Shown: positions 8,753-18,972 of the stretch, in pieces | How positions within the stretch are numbered: position 1 is the first letter of the stretch | Layout of the letters: the number at the start of each line of letters is the position of its first letter | Origin: Streptomyces sp. NBC_00091 | GTDB taxonomy: Bacteria > Actinomycetota > Actinomycetes > Streptomycetales > Streptomycetaceae | Assembly: GCF_026343185.1 (NCBI RefSeq) | Contig: NZ_JAPEMA010000001.1 | Location: 2,852,001 to 2,916,000 of the forward strand | DNA: 64,000 nt | Direction: 5' to 3' | Translations under genes and position numbers: made by a program | Notes under the pieces: generated by a model | Told to the model about the DNA's origin: nothing | What the model saw: the letters and a program-made list of their open reading frames with translations, nothing else | Databases searched by the model: none

Positions 8753-9190
8753 ATGAAGGAACGAGTCCGCGCCGTCCTCGTCACCGCTGACGACACGATG
8801 CTGGTCATCCGCCGTACCAAACCCGACGTCCCCGAGTACTGGGTCCTCCCCGGCGGCGGCGTCGAGGCCGACGACGAGTCCCGGGAGGCCGCCCTCCACC
8901 GGGAGATCCACGAGGAGATCGCGGGGAAGGCCGACATCGTCCGGCTCCTCCACACGATGGAGTCCGACGACGAGCGTCAGCTCTTCTACCTCGCCCGCAT
9001 CGCGACCTGGTCCTTCGAGGACCGCACCGGGCCCGAGTTCAGTGCCGAGGGCCGGGGCGAGTACGCGCTGGAGGAGGTCCCGCTGACCGTCGAGGGCCTC
9101 GACGGCATCGACCTCAAGCCCGAGGATATCGCCCACGTTCTGAGGGGCGCCATCAGTGCCGGAAGCCTCGGAGGCGAGGCAACGAGCTGA
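8753..9190 (+). CDS. NUDIX hydrolase
   Basis: 145 residues containing the NUDIX box, seen as GGGVEADDESREAALHREIH followed by EEI (residues about 38-60). It should hydrolyse a nucleoside-diphosphate-linked compound with Mg2+. Start ATG at 8753, with AAGGAG 9 nt upstream. It is the last gene of the four-gene island cassette, 30 bp after the SDR. NUDIX plus nucleotidyltransferase-like, kinase-like and SDR genes suggests metabolism or modification of a nucleotide-linked substrate (inference). Confidence 0.9.
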   Translation: MKERVRAVLVTADDTMLVIRRTKPDVPEYWVLPGGGVEADDESREAALHREIHEEIAGKADIVRLLHTMESDDERQLFYLARIATWSFEDRTGPEFSAEGRGEYALEEVPLTVEGLDGIDLKPEDIAHVLRGAISAGSLGGEATS

Positions 9191-9400
9191 TCCCTCGACA
9201 CGTCAACACATCGCTGGGGCCGGGAGAGTCCCGCTTCCTTGGCAGCCAGGTCGAAGGCCTGTCCGAGCAGCGAAGGCTGTTTACCCGGGAAGCTCGAGAC
9301 CGATTCCGCGGTGAACCCGGGCTGACCGTCGAGAGCGCGTAGGCGCTGGTAGGTCCTGCTGGCCGTGGCGTCGGAGATCAGTCCCAGCTCGCGGCAGTTT

Positions 9401-9418
9401 TGGCACGCGAATGGCACG
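9401..9418. repeat. Paired TGGCACG repeats near att copy 3
   Basis: TGGCACG at 9401-9407 and 9412-9418, spaced like the 5962/5973 pair. They lie inside segment B near its tRNA-proximal end. The two pairs flank segment B symmetrically, as arm-type recombinase sites would. Confidence 0.5.
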
Positions 9419-9443
9419 CAAGCCCTGATAGGTCTAGACAACG

Positions 9444-9476
9444 AAGAAGGCCCAGGTCGCTGACCTGGGCCTTCTT
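9444..9476 (-). terminator. tRNA-Gly terminator
   Basis: A perfect 15-bp stem (AAGAAGGCCCAGGTC and complement) with a GCT loop, 5 nt past the tRNA 3' end. The minus-strand transcript ends the stem in UUCUU. It is duplicated at 3440-3468 and 5783-5815. Confidence 0.85.
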
Positions 9477-9481
9477 ACAAG

Positions 9482-9552
9482 AGCGGATGACGGGAATCGA
9501 ACCCGCGCTATAAGCTTGGGAAGCTCATGTTCTACCATTAAACTACATCCGC
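9482..9552 (-). tRNA. tRNA-Gly(CCC)
   Basis: Seventy-one bases folding as a complete tRNA on the minus strand. The acceptor is GCGGATG with CATCCGC and discriminator T, the D-arm is AGTT...GAAC, the anticodon stem is TGAGC/GCTTA around loop TTCCCAA (anticodon CCC), and the T-arm is GCGGG-TTCGATT-CCCGT. No CCA is encoded. The 3' part, from the anticodon loop on, is repeated at 3475-3516, making this the attachment site of the island. Confidence 0.95.
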
Positions 9553-9789
9553 ATGGTGGTCCAGTTGCCTGGATCCGTACCGTTGCACACTGTACCCCAT
9601 GATCGACCCCCGGTGAATTCTCCCCTGGGGTCGCTCTCGTTTGCGGGTCGCAGGAGGGTTCGTCCGGGCGGGAGTTGGGGCGTACCGTGGGGGCGCGGAG
9701 CGGCGGCTGGAGTGGCGGCTGGAGCGGGTCCCGATCATCCCCTAATGTGGCGATTCATCGCAGTACGGCTCGTTGGGGAAAGGGACTCG

Positions 9790-9954
9790 ATGGAGCACAC
9801 AGTCGTCCGTTGTGCCGAAGGGCATGTTTTCAGCACCGCCTCCTTCCCGTTGCAGCACCTCGGTGCCGGCCGGATCGGGCCCGGGCGGCTGCTGCGGTGT
9901 CCGCGGTGCGCGCGGCTGAGGCACGCGGTGCCCGTGGGTGGCGTCAAGCGGTAG
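9790..9954 (+). CDS. Small zinc-ribbon-like hypothetical protein
   Basis: 54 residues starting [20 protein letters not shown], with a C-x(3)-H near residues 8-12 and a C-P-R-C pair at 37-40, enough for one zinc site. GGGAAAGGGA precedes the ATG at 9790. Such short Cys-rich proteins are frequent in Streptomyces and usually unstudied. It lies between the tRNA gene and dcd on the dcd strand. Confidence 0.65.
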   Translation: MEHTVVRCAEGHVFSTASFPLQHLGAGRIGPGRLLRCPRCARLRHAVPVGGVKR

Positions 9955-10036
9955 TCGCCGGAGCTTCCGTCCGGCACGGGCGCGCGGGTCCGCTCTCGAT
10001 TGGGGGTGGCCCGCGCGCTCTGCGTATCCTCGGGAC

Positions 10037-10624
10037 GTGCTTCTCTCCGACAAAGACATCCGGGCCGAGATCGACAGCGGACGGGTTCGCATTGACCCGT
10101 TCGACGAGTCGATGGTGCAGCCCTCCAGCATCGATGTGCGTCTCGACCGGTTCTTCCGGGTCTTCGAGAATCACCGCTACGCGCACATCGACCCCGCCGT
10201 CGAGCAGACCGACCTGACCAGGATGGTCGAGCCGGAGGGCGACGAGGCGTTCATCCTGCATCCGGGTGAGTTCGTGCTCGCCTCGACGTACGAGGTCATC
10301 TCGCTCCCCGAGGACATTGCCTCCAGACTGGAGGGGAAGTCCAGCCTGGGCCGCCTGGGTCTGGTGACGCATTCGACCGCGGGGTTCATCGACCCCGGGT
10401 TCTCGGGCCACGTGACCCTGGAGCTGTCGAACCTCGCCACCCTGCCGATCAAGCTCTGGCCGGGCATGAAGATCGGGCAGCTGTGCCTGTTCCGGCTCAG
10501 CTCGCCCGCGGAGTTCCCGTACGGCAGCGAGCGGTACGGGTCCAGGTACCAGGGGCAGCGCGGGCCGACCGCCTCGCGCTCCTTCCAGAACTTCCACCGC
10601 ACCCAGGTGAGGCACGAGTCATGA
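10037..10624 (+). CDS. dcd: dCTP deaminase
   Basis: 195 residues from the GTG at 10037. It converts dCTP toward dUTP/dUMP for thymidylate synthesis. The family core is clear: [17 protein letters not shown] followed by [16 protein letters not shown], with the catalytic Glu in VTLEL, and the C-terminal [16 protein letters not shown] that closes over the nucleotide. The sequence resembles the mycobacterial form that also cleaves dUTP, so bifunctionality is possible. TATCCT lies 6 nt before the GTG with no ribosome site, so the message looks leaderless. The stop overlaps the next start (ATGA). Confidence 0.95.
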   Translation: MLLSDKDIRAEIDSGRVRIDPFDESMVQPSSIDVRLDRFFRVFENHRYAHIDPAVEQTDLTRMVEPEGDEAFILHPGEFVLASTYEVISLPEDIASRLEGKSSLGRLGLVTHSTAGFIDPGFSGHVTLELSNLATLPIKLWPGMKIGQLCLFRLSSPAEFPYGSERYGSRYQGQRGPTASRSFQNFHRTQVRHES

Positions 10625-11121
10625 GTGACGGAGTACGCGAGAACCTCGACTACGAGGGCTTCGGGCGCGCCGTGCGCGAGCTGGCGCAGACCATCGCCGA
10701 CGACGGCTACGAGCCGGACATCATCCTGAGCATCGCCCGGGGCGGGGTGTTCGTCGCCGGCGGTCTGGCGTACGCGCTCGACTGCAAGAACATCCACCTC
10801 GTGAATGTGGAGTTCTACACCGGGGTGGGGACCACCCTGGAGATGCCGGTCATGCTGGCGCCCGTGCCCGAGGCGATCGACTTCACCGACAAGAAGGTGC
10901 TGATCGCCGACGACGTCGCCGATACGGGGAAGACGCTCAAGCTGGTGCACGACTTCTGCCTCGGGCACGTCGCCGAGGTGCGGTCTGCCGTGATCTACGA
11001 GAAGTCCCACTCGCTCGTGCAGTGCGAGTACGTGTGGAAGCGGACCGACGACTGGATCGAGTTCCCCTGGTCGGTCCAGCCGCCCGTGGTGAAGCGCGAG
11101 GGCCAGGTCCTCGACGCCTGA
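10621..11121 (+). CDS. Purine-type phosphoribosyltransferase
   Basis: 166 residues of the type I phosphoribosyltransferase fold, with the PRPP-binding motif [14 protein letters not shown] at about 90-103 and the N-terminal [14 protein letters not shown] that positions pyrophosphate. Similar proteins are xanthine/hypoxanthine/guanine phosphoribosyltransferases, so it is probably a base-salvage enzyme. It overlaps dcd by 4 bp and is surely co-expressed, forming a nucleotide-metabolism pair. Exact base specificity cannot be read. Confidence 0.85.
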   Translation: MSDGVRENLDYEGFGRAVRELAQTIADDGYEPDIILSIARGGVFVAGGLAYALDCKNIHLVNVEFYTGVGTTLEMPVMLAPVPEAIDFTDKKVLIADDVADTGKTLKLVHDFCLGHVAEVRSAVIYEKSHSLVQCEYVWKRTDDWIEFPWSVQPPVVKREGQVLDA

Positions 11122-11148
11122 CCGGCGACGTCAACGTCAACGTCAACG

Positions 11149-11186
11149 GGAAGGGCCCGCCGCGCACACGCGCGGCGGGCCCTTCC
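11149..11186 (+). terminator. Terminator of dcd operon
   Basis: A 17-bp perfect stem (GGAAGGGCCCGCCGCGC and complement) with an ACAC loop, 27 nt after the phosphoribosyltransferase stop. It also serves the convergent Yip1 gene ending at 11206. A short triplicated GTCAAC run precedes it (11130-11147). Confidence 0.85.
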
Positions 11187-11205
11187 TCGTACGGCTCCGG
11201 TACGG

Positions 11206-12165
11206 CTAGAGCGTGCCCAGCTTGATCATCGAGAGCAGTGCGACCAGCTGGATCGCGGACGCGCCCAGCGCCTTCTGCCAGGGCAGGTCGTGCGACTTGC
11301 CGACCATCGCGGTGAAGAGCGCGCCGGCCGCCAGCCAGGTCACCCACCCCAGCACCTGCACGAACATGTTGTCGCCGCCCAGGAACACCGCCACCAGCAG
11401 GCGCGGTGCGTCCGTGATGGACATGACCAGCATCGACAGGCCCACGGTCGGCTGCCACGAGCCGTCGCCGCCCAGCTGGCGGGCCAGGGTGTGCGTGACC
11501 GCGCCGAGGATCAGGCCGCAGAGGACGAAGGCGACGCCGGCGCTGAGGGTGATCGGGATCACCTGGGCGAGGGTCGCCTTGATCGCGTCCTCGCGGGCCT
11601 TGTCGAAGCCGAAGACCGCGAGCATGCCGTAGATGAAGGTCACGACCAGCGCCGGACCCCAGACGGCGTAGTCGCGCATCTGCAGGAAGGTCGGTCCCGG
11701 TCGCAGCACGATGCCGCGCAGCAGGTCCTTCCAGTGCAGCCGCGGCCCGGCGGGGGCCGCGGGGGCCGCGCCCGCCTGGTAGGTGCCGCCCTGGCTGTAC
11801 GGGTCCTCGCCGACCGAGAAGGCCTGGGTGTGCCCCGGGTTGTTCGCGTACGAGGGCTCGTACGGGGGCTCGTACGCGCCGGAGTCGTACGAGGGGCCCT
11901 GCGGGGGCTGCCGGCGGCCCTGTGGGCCCTGCTGGCCCTGCGGGCCGTACGGGTCGAAGTACTCGGGCTCGCCCTGGTCCCCCGCGGAGCCCTGCTGCGG
12001 CCAGTGCTGCTGCGGCGGCGGGCCGGCGGGCGGGTAGGGCTGATGACCGTACGGTGCCTGCGGCGCTTGCTGCTGCTGACCGTACGGCTGCCGCCGCGGG
12101 GTGTGCGGGGGTTGTTGCGGGGGGTGGTTGTCGTCCCTGCCGCGTCCGATCCTGAATCCAGCCAC
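11206..12165 (-). CDS. Yip1-family integral membrane protein with Gln/Pro-rich N-terminus
   Basis: 319 residues. The first ~135 are low-complexity Gln/Pro/Gly/Tyr (HPPQQPPHTPRR, YGQQQQAPQ) and probably cytoplasmic. Then LHWKDLLRGIVLRPGPTF leads into about five hydrophobic helices (for example ALVVTFIYGMLAVFGF and MLVMSITDAPRLLVAVFL) matching the Yip1/YIPF domain. The function in bacteria is unknown. The GTG at 12165 is chosen because TACTTT lies exactly 7 nt upstream and no Shine-Dalgarno is present, which suggests a leaderless message. It is convergent with the dcd operon. Confidence 0.85.
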   Translation of the reverse strand: MAGFRIGRGRDDNHPPQQPPHTPRRQPYGQQQQAPQAPYGHQPYPPAGPPPQQHWPQQGSAGDQGEPEYFDPYGPQGQQGPQGRRQPPQGPSYDSGAYEPPYEPSYANNPGHTQAFSVGEDPYSQGGTYQAGAAPAAPAGPRLHWKDLLRGIVLRPGPTFLQMRDYAVWGPALVVTFIYGMLAVFGFDKAREDAIKATLAQVIPITLSAGVAFVLCGLILGAVTHTLARQLGGDGSWQPTVGLSMLVMSITDAPRLLVAVFLGGDNMFVQVLGWVTWLAAGALFTAMVGKSHDLPWQKALGASAIQLVALLSMIKLGTL

Positions 12166-12418
12166 GTGATCGAAAGTACCTGCTCCGCCGGGCGGCCGTG
12201 GCCGGGCCACCGGAACACGTGTCCTTTGCGGCTGACCTGTGACATCCCCTAGGGGGAACCCGGAGGGCGGGGGCGATGGGTGGTTTACGTGGCTGCGCGG
12301 CGTTCTGTGGGGGTTCGTTACACGGCCGACGGAATGCGTACGTATCGGGTCCGTAGCTTCGTGAGTGTCGCCGCGACCACGGAGTCACCTCACGAACGAG
12401 ATCGGAAAGAGCCCCGCC

Positions 12419-13417
12419 ATGCGCCGCACCCGCCGCACCACCCTTCGTACCGCCGCCGTCCTCACCGGCGCCGCCGCCGTGCTGGCGCTGCCCGTGGGAT
12501 CCGCCTTCGCGGACTCCCCGGCGGTGCCGGAGCCCGAGGTGCTGCCGGGGGTCGAGCAGCCGGCCGAGGACCCGTCGGTCCCGCCGGTGACACCCCCTGT
12601 CACGCCGCCGGTGACCCCGCCGGTCGAGCCGCCGGTCGAGCCGCCGGTGACGCCGCCGGTGCAGACGCGGGAGTACGTCACCACCGTGAAGCTGGCCGAC
12701 GGATCGGTCGCGAAGGTCTACAAGTTCGGCGACGACCACTTCGAGGCGGACGTCTTCGCCGGTGGCACGAAGCTGGACACCCTGGTCAGCAAGGGCGGCA
12801 AGCCGGCGTACGGGCAGAACAACGGCCTGCACGTCGTCCTCCAGCCGAACGGCACGGTGACCTCGTGGGTCGAGGGCGGCGTCCAGAAGCCGGTCGAGAA
12901 GCCGGTCCAGAAGCCGGTCGAGAAGCCGAAGCCGGAGGTCAAGAAGGAGACCTCGGTGCGGATCACCATGCCCGACGGGCGGATCGCGCGGCTCGTCGAC
13001 GGCCCGAAGGGCAAGCGGGCCGAGATCTCCATGCCGAACGGGAACGCGCTCGCCGCGATCGACCTGAAGAACCCGAGCGCGCTGAACGACGGCTGGACGT
13101 ACAAGCTCGTCCAGGACGGCAAGCGCGTGAAGTTCGTCGTCATCGACGGCAAGGGGGGCGGGGACAGCTGGGTGTACGACTTCGCCACCGGCAGGCTGAT
13201 CGAGAAGTACACGGCGGAGAAGCCCACCGCCAAGCCGGCCCCGGCGGTGAAGGCCGAGCGGGTCGTCCCGAAGGGCGGCGTGAAGGCCGGTGCGGAGGGG
13301 GTCCCCACCCCGCAGGCCGACACCCCGCTGCTGCTGGCCGCCGGCGGCGGCATGGCCGCCACGGGCGCGGCGGGCCTCGCCTTCGCCCTGCTCCGCCGGG
13401 GCCGCACCCGCGCCTGA
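12419..13417 (+). CDS. Secreted Pro-rich protein with C-terminal membrane anchor
   Basis: 332 residues. Signal peptide: MRRTRRTTLRTAAVLTG followed by a hydrophobic stretch to SAFA-DS (cleavage near 35). Next comes a tandem PPVTPPV/PPVEPPV linker (residues about 55-80), then two beta-rich segments, each with D-G-x-x-A (KLADGSVAKVYKF and MPDGRIARLVDG), separated by a second repeat of PVEKPVQK units. The C-terminus has a hydrophobic helix (LLLAAGGGMAATGAAGLAF) and a positive tail (RRGRTRA), as in surface-anchored proteins, but without a clear LPxTG/LAxTG motif. Probably an exported cell-envelope protein of unknown role. Confidence 0.8.
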   Translation: MRRTRRTTLRTAAVLTGAAAVLALPVGSAFADSPAVPEPEVLPGVEQPAEDPSVPPVTPPVTPPVTPPVEPPVEPPVTPPVQTREYVTTVKLADGSVAKVYKFGDDHFEADVFAGGTKLDTLVSKGGKPAYGQNNGLHVVLQPNGTVTSWVEGGVQKPVEKPVQKPVEKPKPEVKKETSVRITMPDGRIARLVDGPKGKRAEISMPNGNALAAIDLKNPSALNDGWTYKLVQDGKRVKFVVIDGKGGGDSWVYDFATGRLIEKYTAEKPTAKPAPAVKAERVVPKGGVKAGAEGVPTPQADTPLLLAAGGGMAATGAAGLAFALLRRGRTRA

Positions 13418-13431
13418 GGCCCGGACACGCG

Positions 13432-13466
13432 GAACGGCCGGTCCCCCGGGAGGGGACCGGCCGTTC
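13432..13466. terminator. Bidirectional terminator
   Basis: A perfect 15-bp stem (GAACGGCCGGTCCCC and complement) with a 5-nt loop between the convergent secreted-protein and Fe-S oxidoreductase genes. Confidence 0.85.
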
Positions 13467-13488
13467 TCTGCTCACTGGCGCGGGGCCG

Positions 13489-16284
13489 CTACTTCGTGGC
13501 CTCGGGCTTCGTCTCGGCCTTGGCTTCGGTGTCCGCGTCCGCGTCGGCCTTCGCCTCGGCCTCCGGCTCGGTGGCCTCGGCTTCGGCAGCCTCGGGCTCG
13601 GCCGGGGCGTCGGCCCTCGGCTCCGCAGCCTCGGCCGGGGTCTCGGCCTCGGCCGGAGCCGCAGGCTCGGACTCCGCCTCGGCGGCGGCTTCGCCCGCCT
13701 CGGCCTTCGGCTCAGTGGCTTCAGCTTCAGCTTCGGCAGCCTCGGGCTCGGCCGGCGCGTCCGCCTTCGGCTCCGCAGCCTCAGCCTCCGCCTCGGTGGC
13801 CTCAGCCTCGGCCTCGGCCTCAGCCGGGGCCTCCGGCTCCGCCTCGGCGGCCTCGTCCTCGGCGGCCTTCGCCGCAGCAGCGGCTTCGGCCTCCGCGGCG
13901 GCCTTGGCTTCGGCATCCGCCTTGGCCTTCGCCTCTGCCTCTGCCTCTGCCTTGGCCTTCGCTTCCGCAGCGGCTTCGGCCTCCGCCTTGGCCTTCGCTT
14001 CGGCCTCCGCAGCCGCCTTCGCCTCGGCCTCCGCAGCGGCAGCGGCCTCCGCGGCCAGCTCCTCCTCAGTCGGCTCCGGGGCCTTCACCGACTCCAGCAG
14101 CAGCTGCGCCACGTCCACGACCTGGACGGATTCCTTCGCCTGGCCGTCGTTCTTCTTGCCGTTCACCGAGTCGGTGAGCATGACCAGGCAGAAGGGGCAG
14201 GCGGTCGAGACGATGTCGGGGTTGAGGGACAGGGCCTCGTCGACGCGCTCGTTGTTGATGCGCTTGCCGATCCGCTCCTCCATCCACATCCGCGCGCCAC
14301 CGGCGCCACAGCAGAAGCCCCGCTCCTTGTGGCGGTGCATCTCCTGCTGACGCAGCCCCGGCACGGCGGACATGATCTCGCGCGGCGGCGTGTAGACCTT
14401 GTTGTGCCGGCCCAGGTAGCAGGGGTCGTGGTACGTGATCAGGCCGTCCACCGGCGTGACCGGCGTGAGGCGGCCCTCGTCGATCAGGTGCTGGAGCAGC
14501 TGCGTGTGGTGGATGACCTCGTACTCGCCGCCCAGCTGCGGGTACTCGTTCGCGATGGTGTTGAAGCAGTGCGGGCAGGTGGAGACGATCCGCTTCGCCG
14601 ACTTCGGCTTCTTCGTGGACTCGTCCTCGTCGTCCTCGCCGAAGGCCATGTTCAGCATGGCGACGTTCTCCTGGGCGAGCTGCTGGAACAGCGGCTCGTT
14701 GCCCAGGCGGCGCGGGGAGTCACCGGTGCACTTCTCGTCGCCGCCCATGATCGCGAACTTGACGCCCGCGATGTTCAGCAGCTCCGCGAAGGCCTTCGTG
14801 GTCTTCTTGGCCCGGTCCTCCAGGGCGCCCGCGCAGCCGACCCAGTACAGGTAGTCGAACTCCGAGAGGTCCTCCGCGTCCTTCCCGATGATCGGGACCT
14901 CGAAGTCGACCTCCTTCGTCCACTCCACGCGCTGCTTCTTGGCCAGGCCCCAGGGGTTGCCCTTCTTCTCCAGGTTCTTGAGCATCGTGCCCGCCTCCGA
15001 CGGGAACGCGCTCTCGATCATCACCTGGTAGCGCCGCATGTCGACGATGTGGTCGATGTGCTCGATGTCGACCGGGCACTGCTCCACGCACGCACCGCAG
15101 GTGGTGCAGGACCACAGCACGTCCGGGTCGATGACGCCGTTCTCTTCGGCGGTGCCGATGAGCGGGCGCTCCGCCTCGGCGAGGGCCGCGGCCGGGACCC
15201 CGGCGAGCTGCTCCGCCGTGGCCTTCTCGTTGCCCTCCATGTCCTTGCCGCCGCCGGCCAGCAGGTACGGGGCCTTGGCGTGCGCGTGGTCGCGCAGCGA
15301 CATGATCAGGAGCTTGGGGGAGAGGGGCTTGCCGGTGTTCCATGCCGGGCACTGCGACTGGCAGCGACCGCACTCGGTGCAGGTGGAGAAGTCGAGGATG
15401 CCCTTCCAGGAGAACTGCTCGACCTGGGAGACGCCGAAGACGTCGTCCTCGCCCGGCTCCTCGAAGTCGATCTCCTTGCCACCGCTGGCCATCGGCTGGA
15501 GGGCGCCCAGCGCCGTCGAACCGTCGGCGTTCCGCTTGAACCAGATGTTCGGGAAGCCGAGGAAGCGGTGCCAGGCGACACCCATGTTGGTGTTGAGCGA
15601 GACCACGATCATCCAGATCAGCGAGGTGCCGATCTTGATCATCGCGGTGAAGTAGATGGCGTTCTGCAGGGTGCCCAGCGAGAGCCCCTTGAAGGCCAGC
15701 ACCAGCGGGTACGACACGAAGTACGCGGGCTCGTAGGAGTCCACGTGGTGGATCGCGCCTTCAAGGCCGCGCAGCGCCAGGATCGCGAGGCCGATGGTGA
15801 GGATGACGTACTCGACGAAGTACGCCTGCCAGGCCTTCGAGCCGGTGAAGCGCGACTTGCGGCCGGCCCGCGAGGGCAGGCTGAGCAGCCGGATCGCCAT
15901 CAGGACGACGATGCCGACGACCGTCATCAGGCCGATGAACTCGATGTAGAGCTCGAACGGCAGGAAGCCGCCGATGATCGGCAGCGTCCAGTCGGCCTGG
16001 AAGAGCTGGCCGTAGGCCTGCGCCAGGGTCGGCGGCAGGGTCAGGAAGCCGATCGCGACGAACCAGTGCGCGAAGCCGACGATGCCCCAGCGGTTCATCC
16101 GGCTGTGGCCGAGGAACTCCCGGGCGAGGGTGAGCGTTCGAGACTTCGGATCGTCCGTACGGCTGCCTGCCGGTACGGGCTGTCCGAGCTTCACGAAGCG
16201 GTAGATCTGCGCCACGGCTCGGGCGAGCAGCGCGACGCCGACCACGGTCAGGACCAGCGACACGATGATCGCGGCGAGTTGCAT
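13489..16284 (-). CDS. Membrane (Fe-S)-binding heterodisulfide-reductase-like oxidoreductase with long Ala/Glu tail
   Basis: 931 residues. The N-terminus (1-~260) has about six membrane helices like a NarI-type cytochrome b subunit. Two 4Fe-4S clusters follow: CTECGRCQSQCP (about 315-326) and CTTCGACVEQCP (about 415-426). Two cysteine-rich CCG-type domains come next (STCPHCFNT, FCCGAGGARMW, STACPFC). It probably moves electrons between the quinone pool and a thiol or flavoprotein partner. From about residue 734 to the end is an Ala/Glu/Lys/Pro low-complexity tail of about 198 residues that is not part of the family. Start ATG at 16284, with GAGGAG 8 nt upstream. Confidence 0.9.
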   Translation of the reverse strand: MQLAAIIVSLVLTVVGVALLARAVAQIYRFVKLGQPVPAGSRTDDPKSRTLTLAREFLGHSRMNRWGIVGFAHWFVAIGFLTLPPTLAQAYGQLFQADWTLPIIGGFLPFELYIEFIGLMTVVGIVVLMAIRLLSLPSRAGRKSRFTGSKAWQAYFVEYVILTIGLAILALRGLEGAIHHVDSYEPAYFVSYPLVLAFKGLSLGTLQNAIYFTAMIKIGTSLIWMIVVSLNTNMGVAWHRFLGFPNIWFKRNADGSTALGALQPMASGGKEIDFEEPGEDDVFGVSQVEQFSWKGILDFSTCTECGRCQSQCPAWNTGKPLSPKLLIMSLRDHAHAKAPYLLAGGGKDMEGNEKATAEQLAGVPAAALAEAERPLIGTAEENGVIDPDVLWSCTTCGACVEQCPVDIEHIDHIVDMRRYQVMIESAFPSEAGTMLKNLEKKGNPWGLAKKQRVEWTKEVDFEVPIIGKDAEDLSEFDYLYWVGCAGALEDRAKKTTKAFAELLNIAGVKFAIMGGDEKCTGDSPRRLGNEPLFQQLAQENVAMLNMAFGEDDEDESTKKPKSAKRIVSTCPHCFNTIANEYPQLGGEYEVIHHTQLLQHLIDEGRLTPVTPVDGLITYHDPCYLGRHNKVYTPPREIMSAVPGLRQQEMHRHKERGFCCGAGGARMWMEERIGKRINNERVDEALSLNPDIVSTACPFCLVMLTDSVNGKKNDGQAKESVQVVDVAQLLLESVKAPEPTEEELAAEAAAAAEAEAKAAAEAEAKAKAEAEAAAEAKAKAEAEAEAKAKADAEAKAAAEAEAAAAAKAAEDEAAEAEPEAPAEAEAEAEATEAEAEAAEPKADAPAEPEAAEAEAEATEPKAEAGEAAAEAESEPAAPAEAETPAEAAEPRADAPAEPEAAEAEATEPEAEAKADADADTEAKAETKPEATK

Positions 16285-16304
16285 GGGAGGGCTCCTCGGG
16301 CGGG

Positions 16305-16322
16305 ACTTACTAAGCGGTAACT
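16305..16322. promoter_or_regulatory. Possible operator upstream of the Fe-S oxidoreductase
   Basis: An imperfect dyad, TTAC (16307-16310) and GTAA (16317-16320) around TAAGCG, 21-38 bp before the ATG at 16284. TetR-type regulators bind such dyads. Its symmetry is partial, so this is a suggestion only. Confidence 0.3.
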
Positions 16323-16394
16323 TATTGAGTCAAGGCTTGAGGTTACCCAGTTCCCGCGCCGCACTGTAGGTGAGCGTGCGGTGATCTGTGTCGC

Positions 16395-16937
16395 TCAGGC
16401 ATGCCTCTGTCGGTAGGCCGCCCGAGGAGTCTGCGCGAGGATCGCGAGATCCATCCCCAGCCAATGGCTCTCCACATAGTGCCGGTCCAGCAGTGCCATC
16501 TCCTCCCAGGGTAGGTCGGAGCGCGCGCTGACCTGCCACAACCCGGTCATACCGGGACGTACGAGCAGTCGTTCGGGGTGGTCGGTACGGGCCTCCGGGC
16601 GCGGCCCGACCAGCGACATCTCCCCCCGCACCACATTGAGCAGCTGCGGCAGCCCGTCCAGCGCGCACCGCCGCACCGCCGCGCCCACCCGCCCCGCGCC
16701 CCCGGTGCGCAGCCGCCAGGCGCGGAACGGCCGCCCGGTCAGCCCGAGCACCGGTTCCCGTACGAGGACCCGCGCGCGCGTGGCCGCACCGAGCGTGACG
16801 GCCGCCAGCAGGACCGGTGCGGCGAACACCCCGAGCAGGATCACCGCACCGACGAGGTCACACACCCGCTTGGCCGGCGGTAGCCCTGGCCGGGCGGGCA
16901 GTGTCAGCAGCAGAGGCATGCCAGCACGCTGCCGCAT
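16395..16937 (-). CDS. Bacterial sugar transferase (undecaprenyl-phosphate glycosyl-1-phosphate transferase-like)
   Basis: 180 residues, the catalytic half of the WcaJ/PglC-type family. It has one hydrophobic segment (VCDLVGAVILLGVFAAPVLL), then LDGLPQLLNVVRGEMSLVGP, then PGMTGLWQVSARSDLPWEEM. These match the family's conserved blocks. It would transfer a sugar phosphate to a lipid carrier at the inner membrane, starting an exopolysaccharide or glycan. It lacks the extra N-terminal helices of full-length WcaJ. Start uncertain: ATG at 16937 has GGAGG very close, and ATG at 16919 is an alternative. It stands alone, without other polysaccharide genes nearby. Confidence 0.85.
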   Translation of the reverse strand: MRQRAGMPLLLTLPARPGLPPAKRVCDLVGAVILLGVFAAPVLLAAVTLGAATRARVLVREPVLGLTGRPFRAWRLRTGGAGRVGAAVRRCALDGLPQLLNVVRGEMSLVGPRPEARTDHPERLLVRPGMTGLWQVSARSDLPWEEMALLDRHYVESHWLGMDLAILAQTPRAAYRQRHA

Positions 16938-17031
16938 GCCTCCGGCGCTGCCGGGGTGGCGCGCGGCTCGGTGACCCGTTCGGCTGCGCCAGGGCCCCGG
17001 CGCAGGGCCCCTGAGCGTAGGGGCTACTTAA

Positions 17032-18971
<1,940 letters not shown>

Positions 18972-18972
<1 letters not shown>

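Larger units (their letters stand above)
9191..9480. other. Right end of island segment B
   Basis: About 290 bp between the NUDIX stop and the intact tRNA-Gly. It contains the paired TGGCACG repeats (9401-9418), the flank GGTCTAGACAAC shared with copy 1, and the tRNA terminator hairpin. A minus-strand frame here lacks a ribosome site and recognisable domains, so I do not call a gene. Confidence 0.5.
3475..9522. mobile_element. tRNA-Gly-associated genomic island, two tandem segments, no integrase
   Basis: A 42-bp sequence from the 3' part of tRNA-Gly(CCC) occurs identically at 3475-3516 and 9481-9522, and a diverged copy lies at 5820-5851. Each copy is preceded by a similar hairpin terminator. 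This is the pattern left when elements integrate into a tRNA 3' end: the intact gene stays at the right and 3' fragments mark the distal junctions. Segment A (3517-5819) holds a broken HEAT-repeat gene. Segment B (5852-9480) holds a small ORF and a four-gene enzyme cassette. No integrase, excisionase or replication gene is seen, so the island seems immobilised or mobilised in trans. Confidence 0.8.

Noticed and set aside
8986..9441. Minus-strand frame overlapping the NUDIX gene and island end
   Set aside because: No ribosome site and no recognisable domain; overlaps a clear gene. Its 9191-9441 part could be a remnant but cannot be supported.
12280..16320. Long plus-strand open frame opposite the Fe-S oxidoreductase
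   Set aside because: Composition is Arg/Leu/Gly-rich with no domains, while the minus strand carries Fe-S cluster motifs and a ribosome site.
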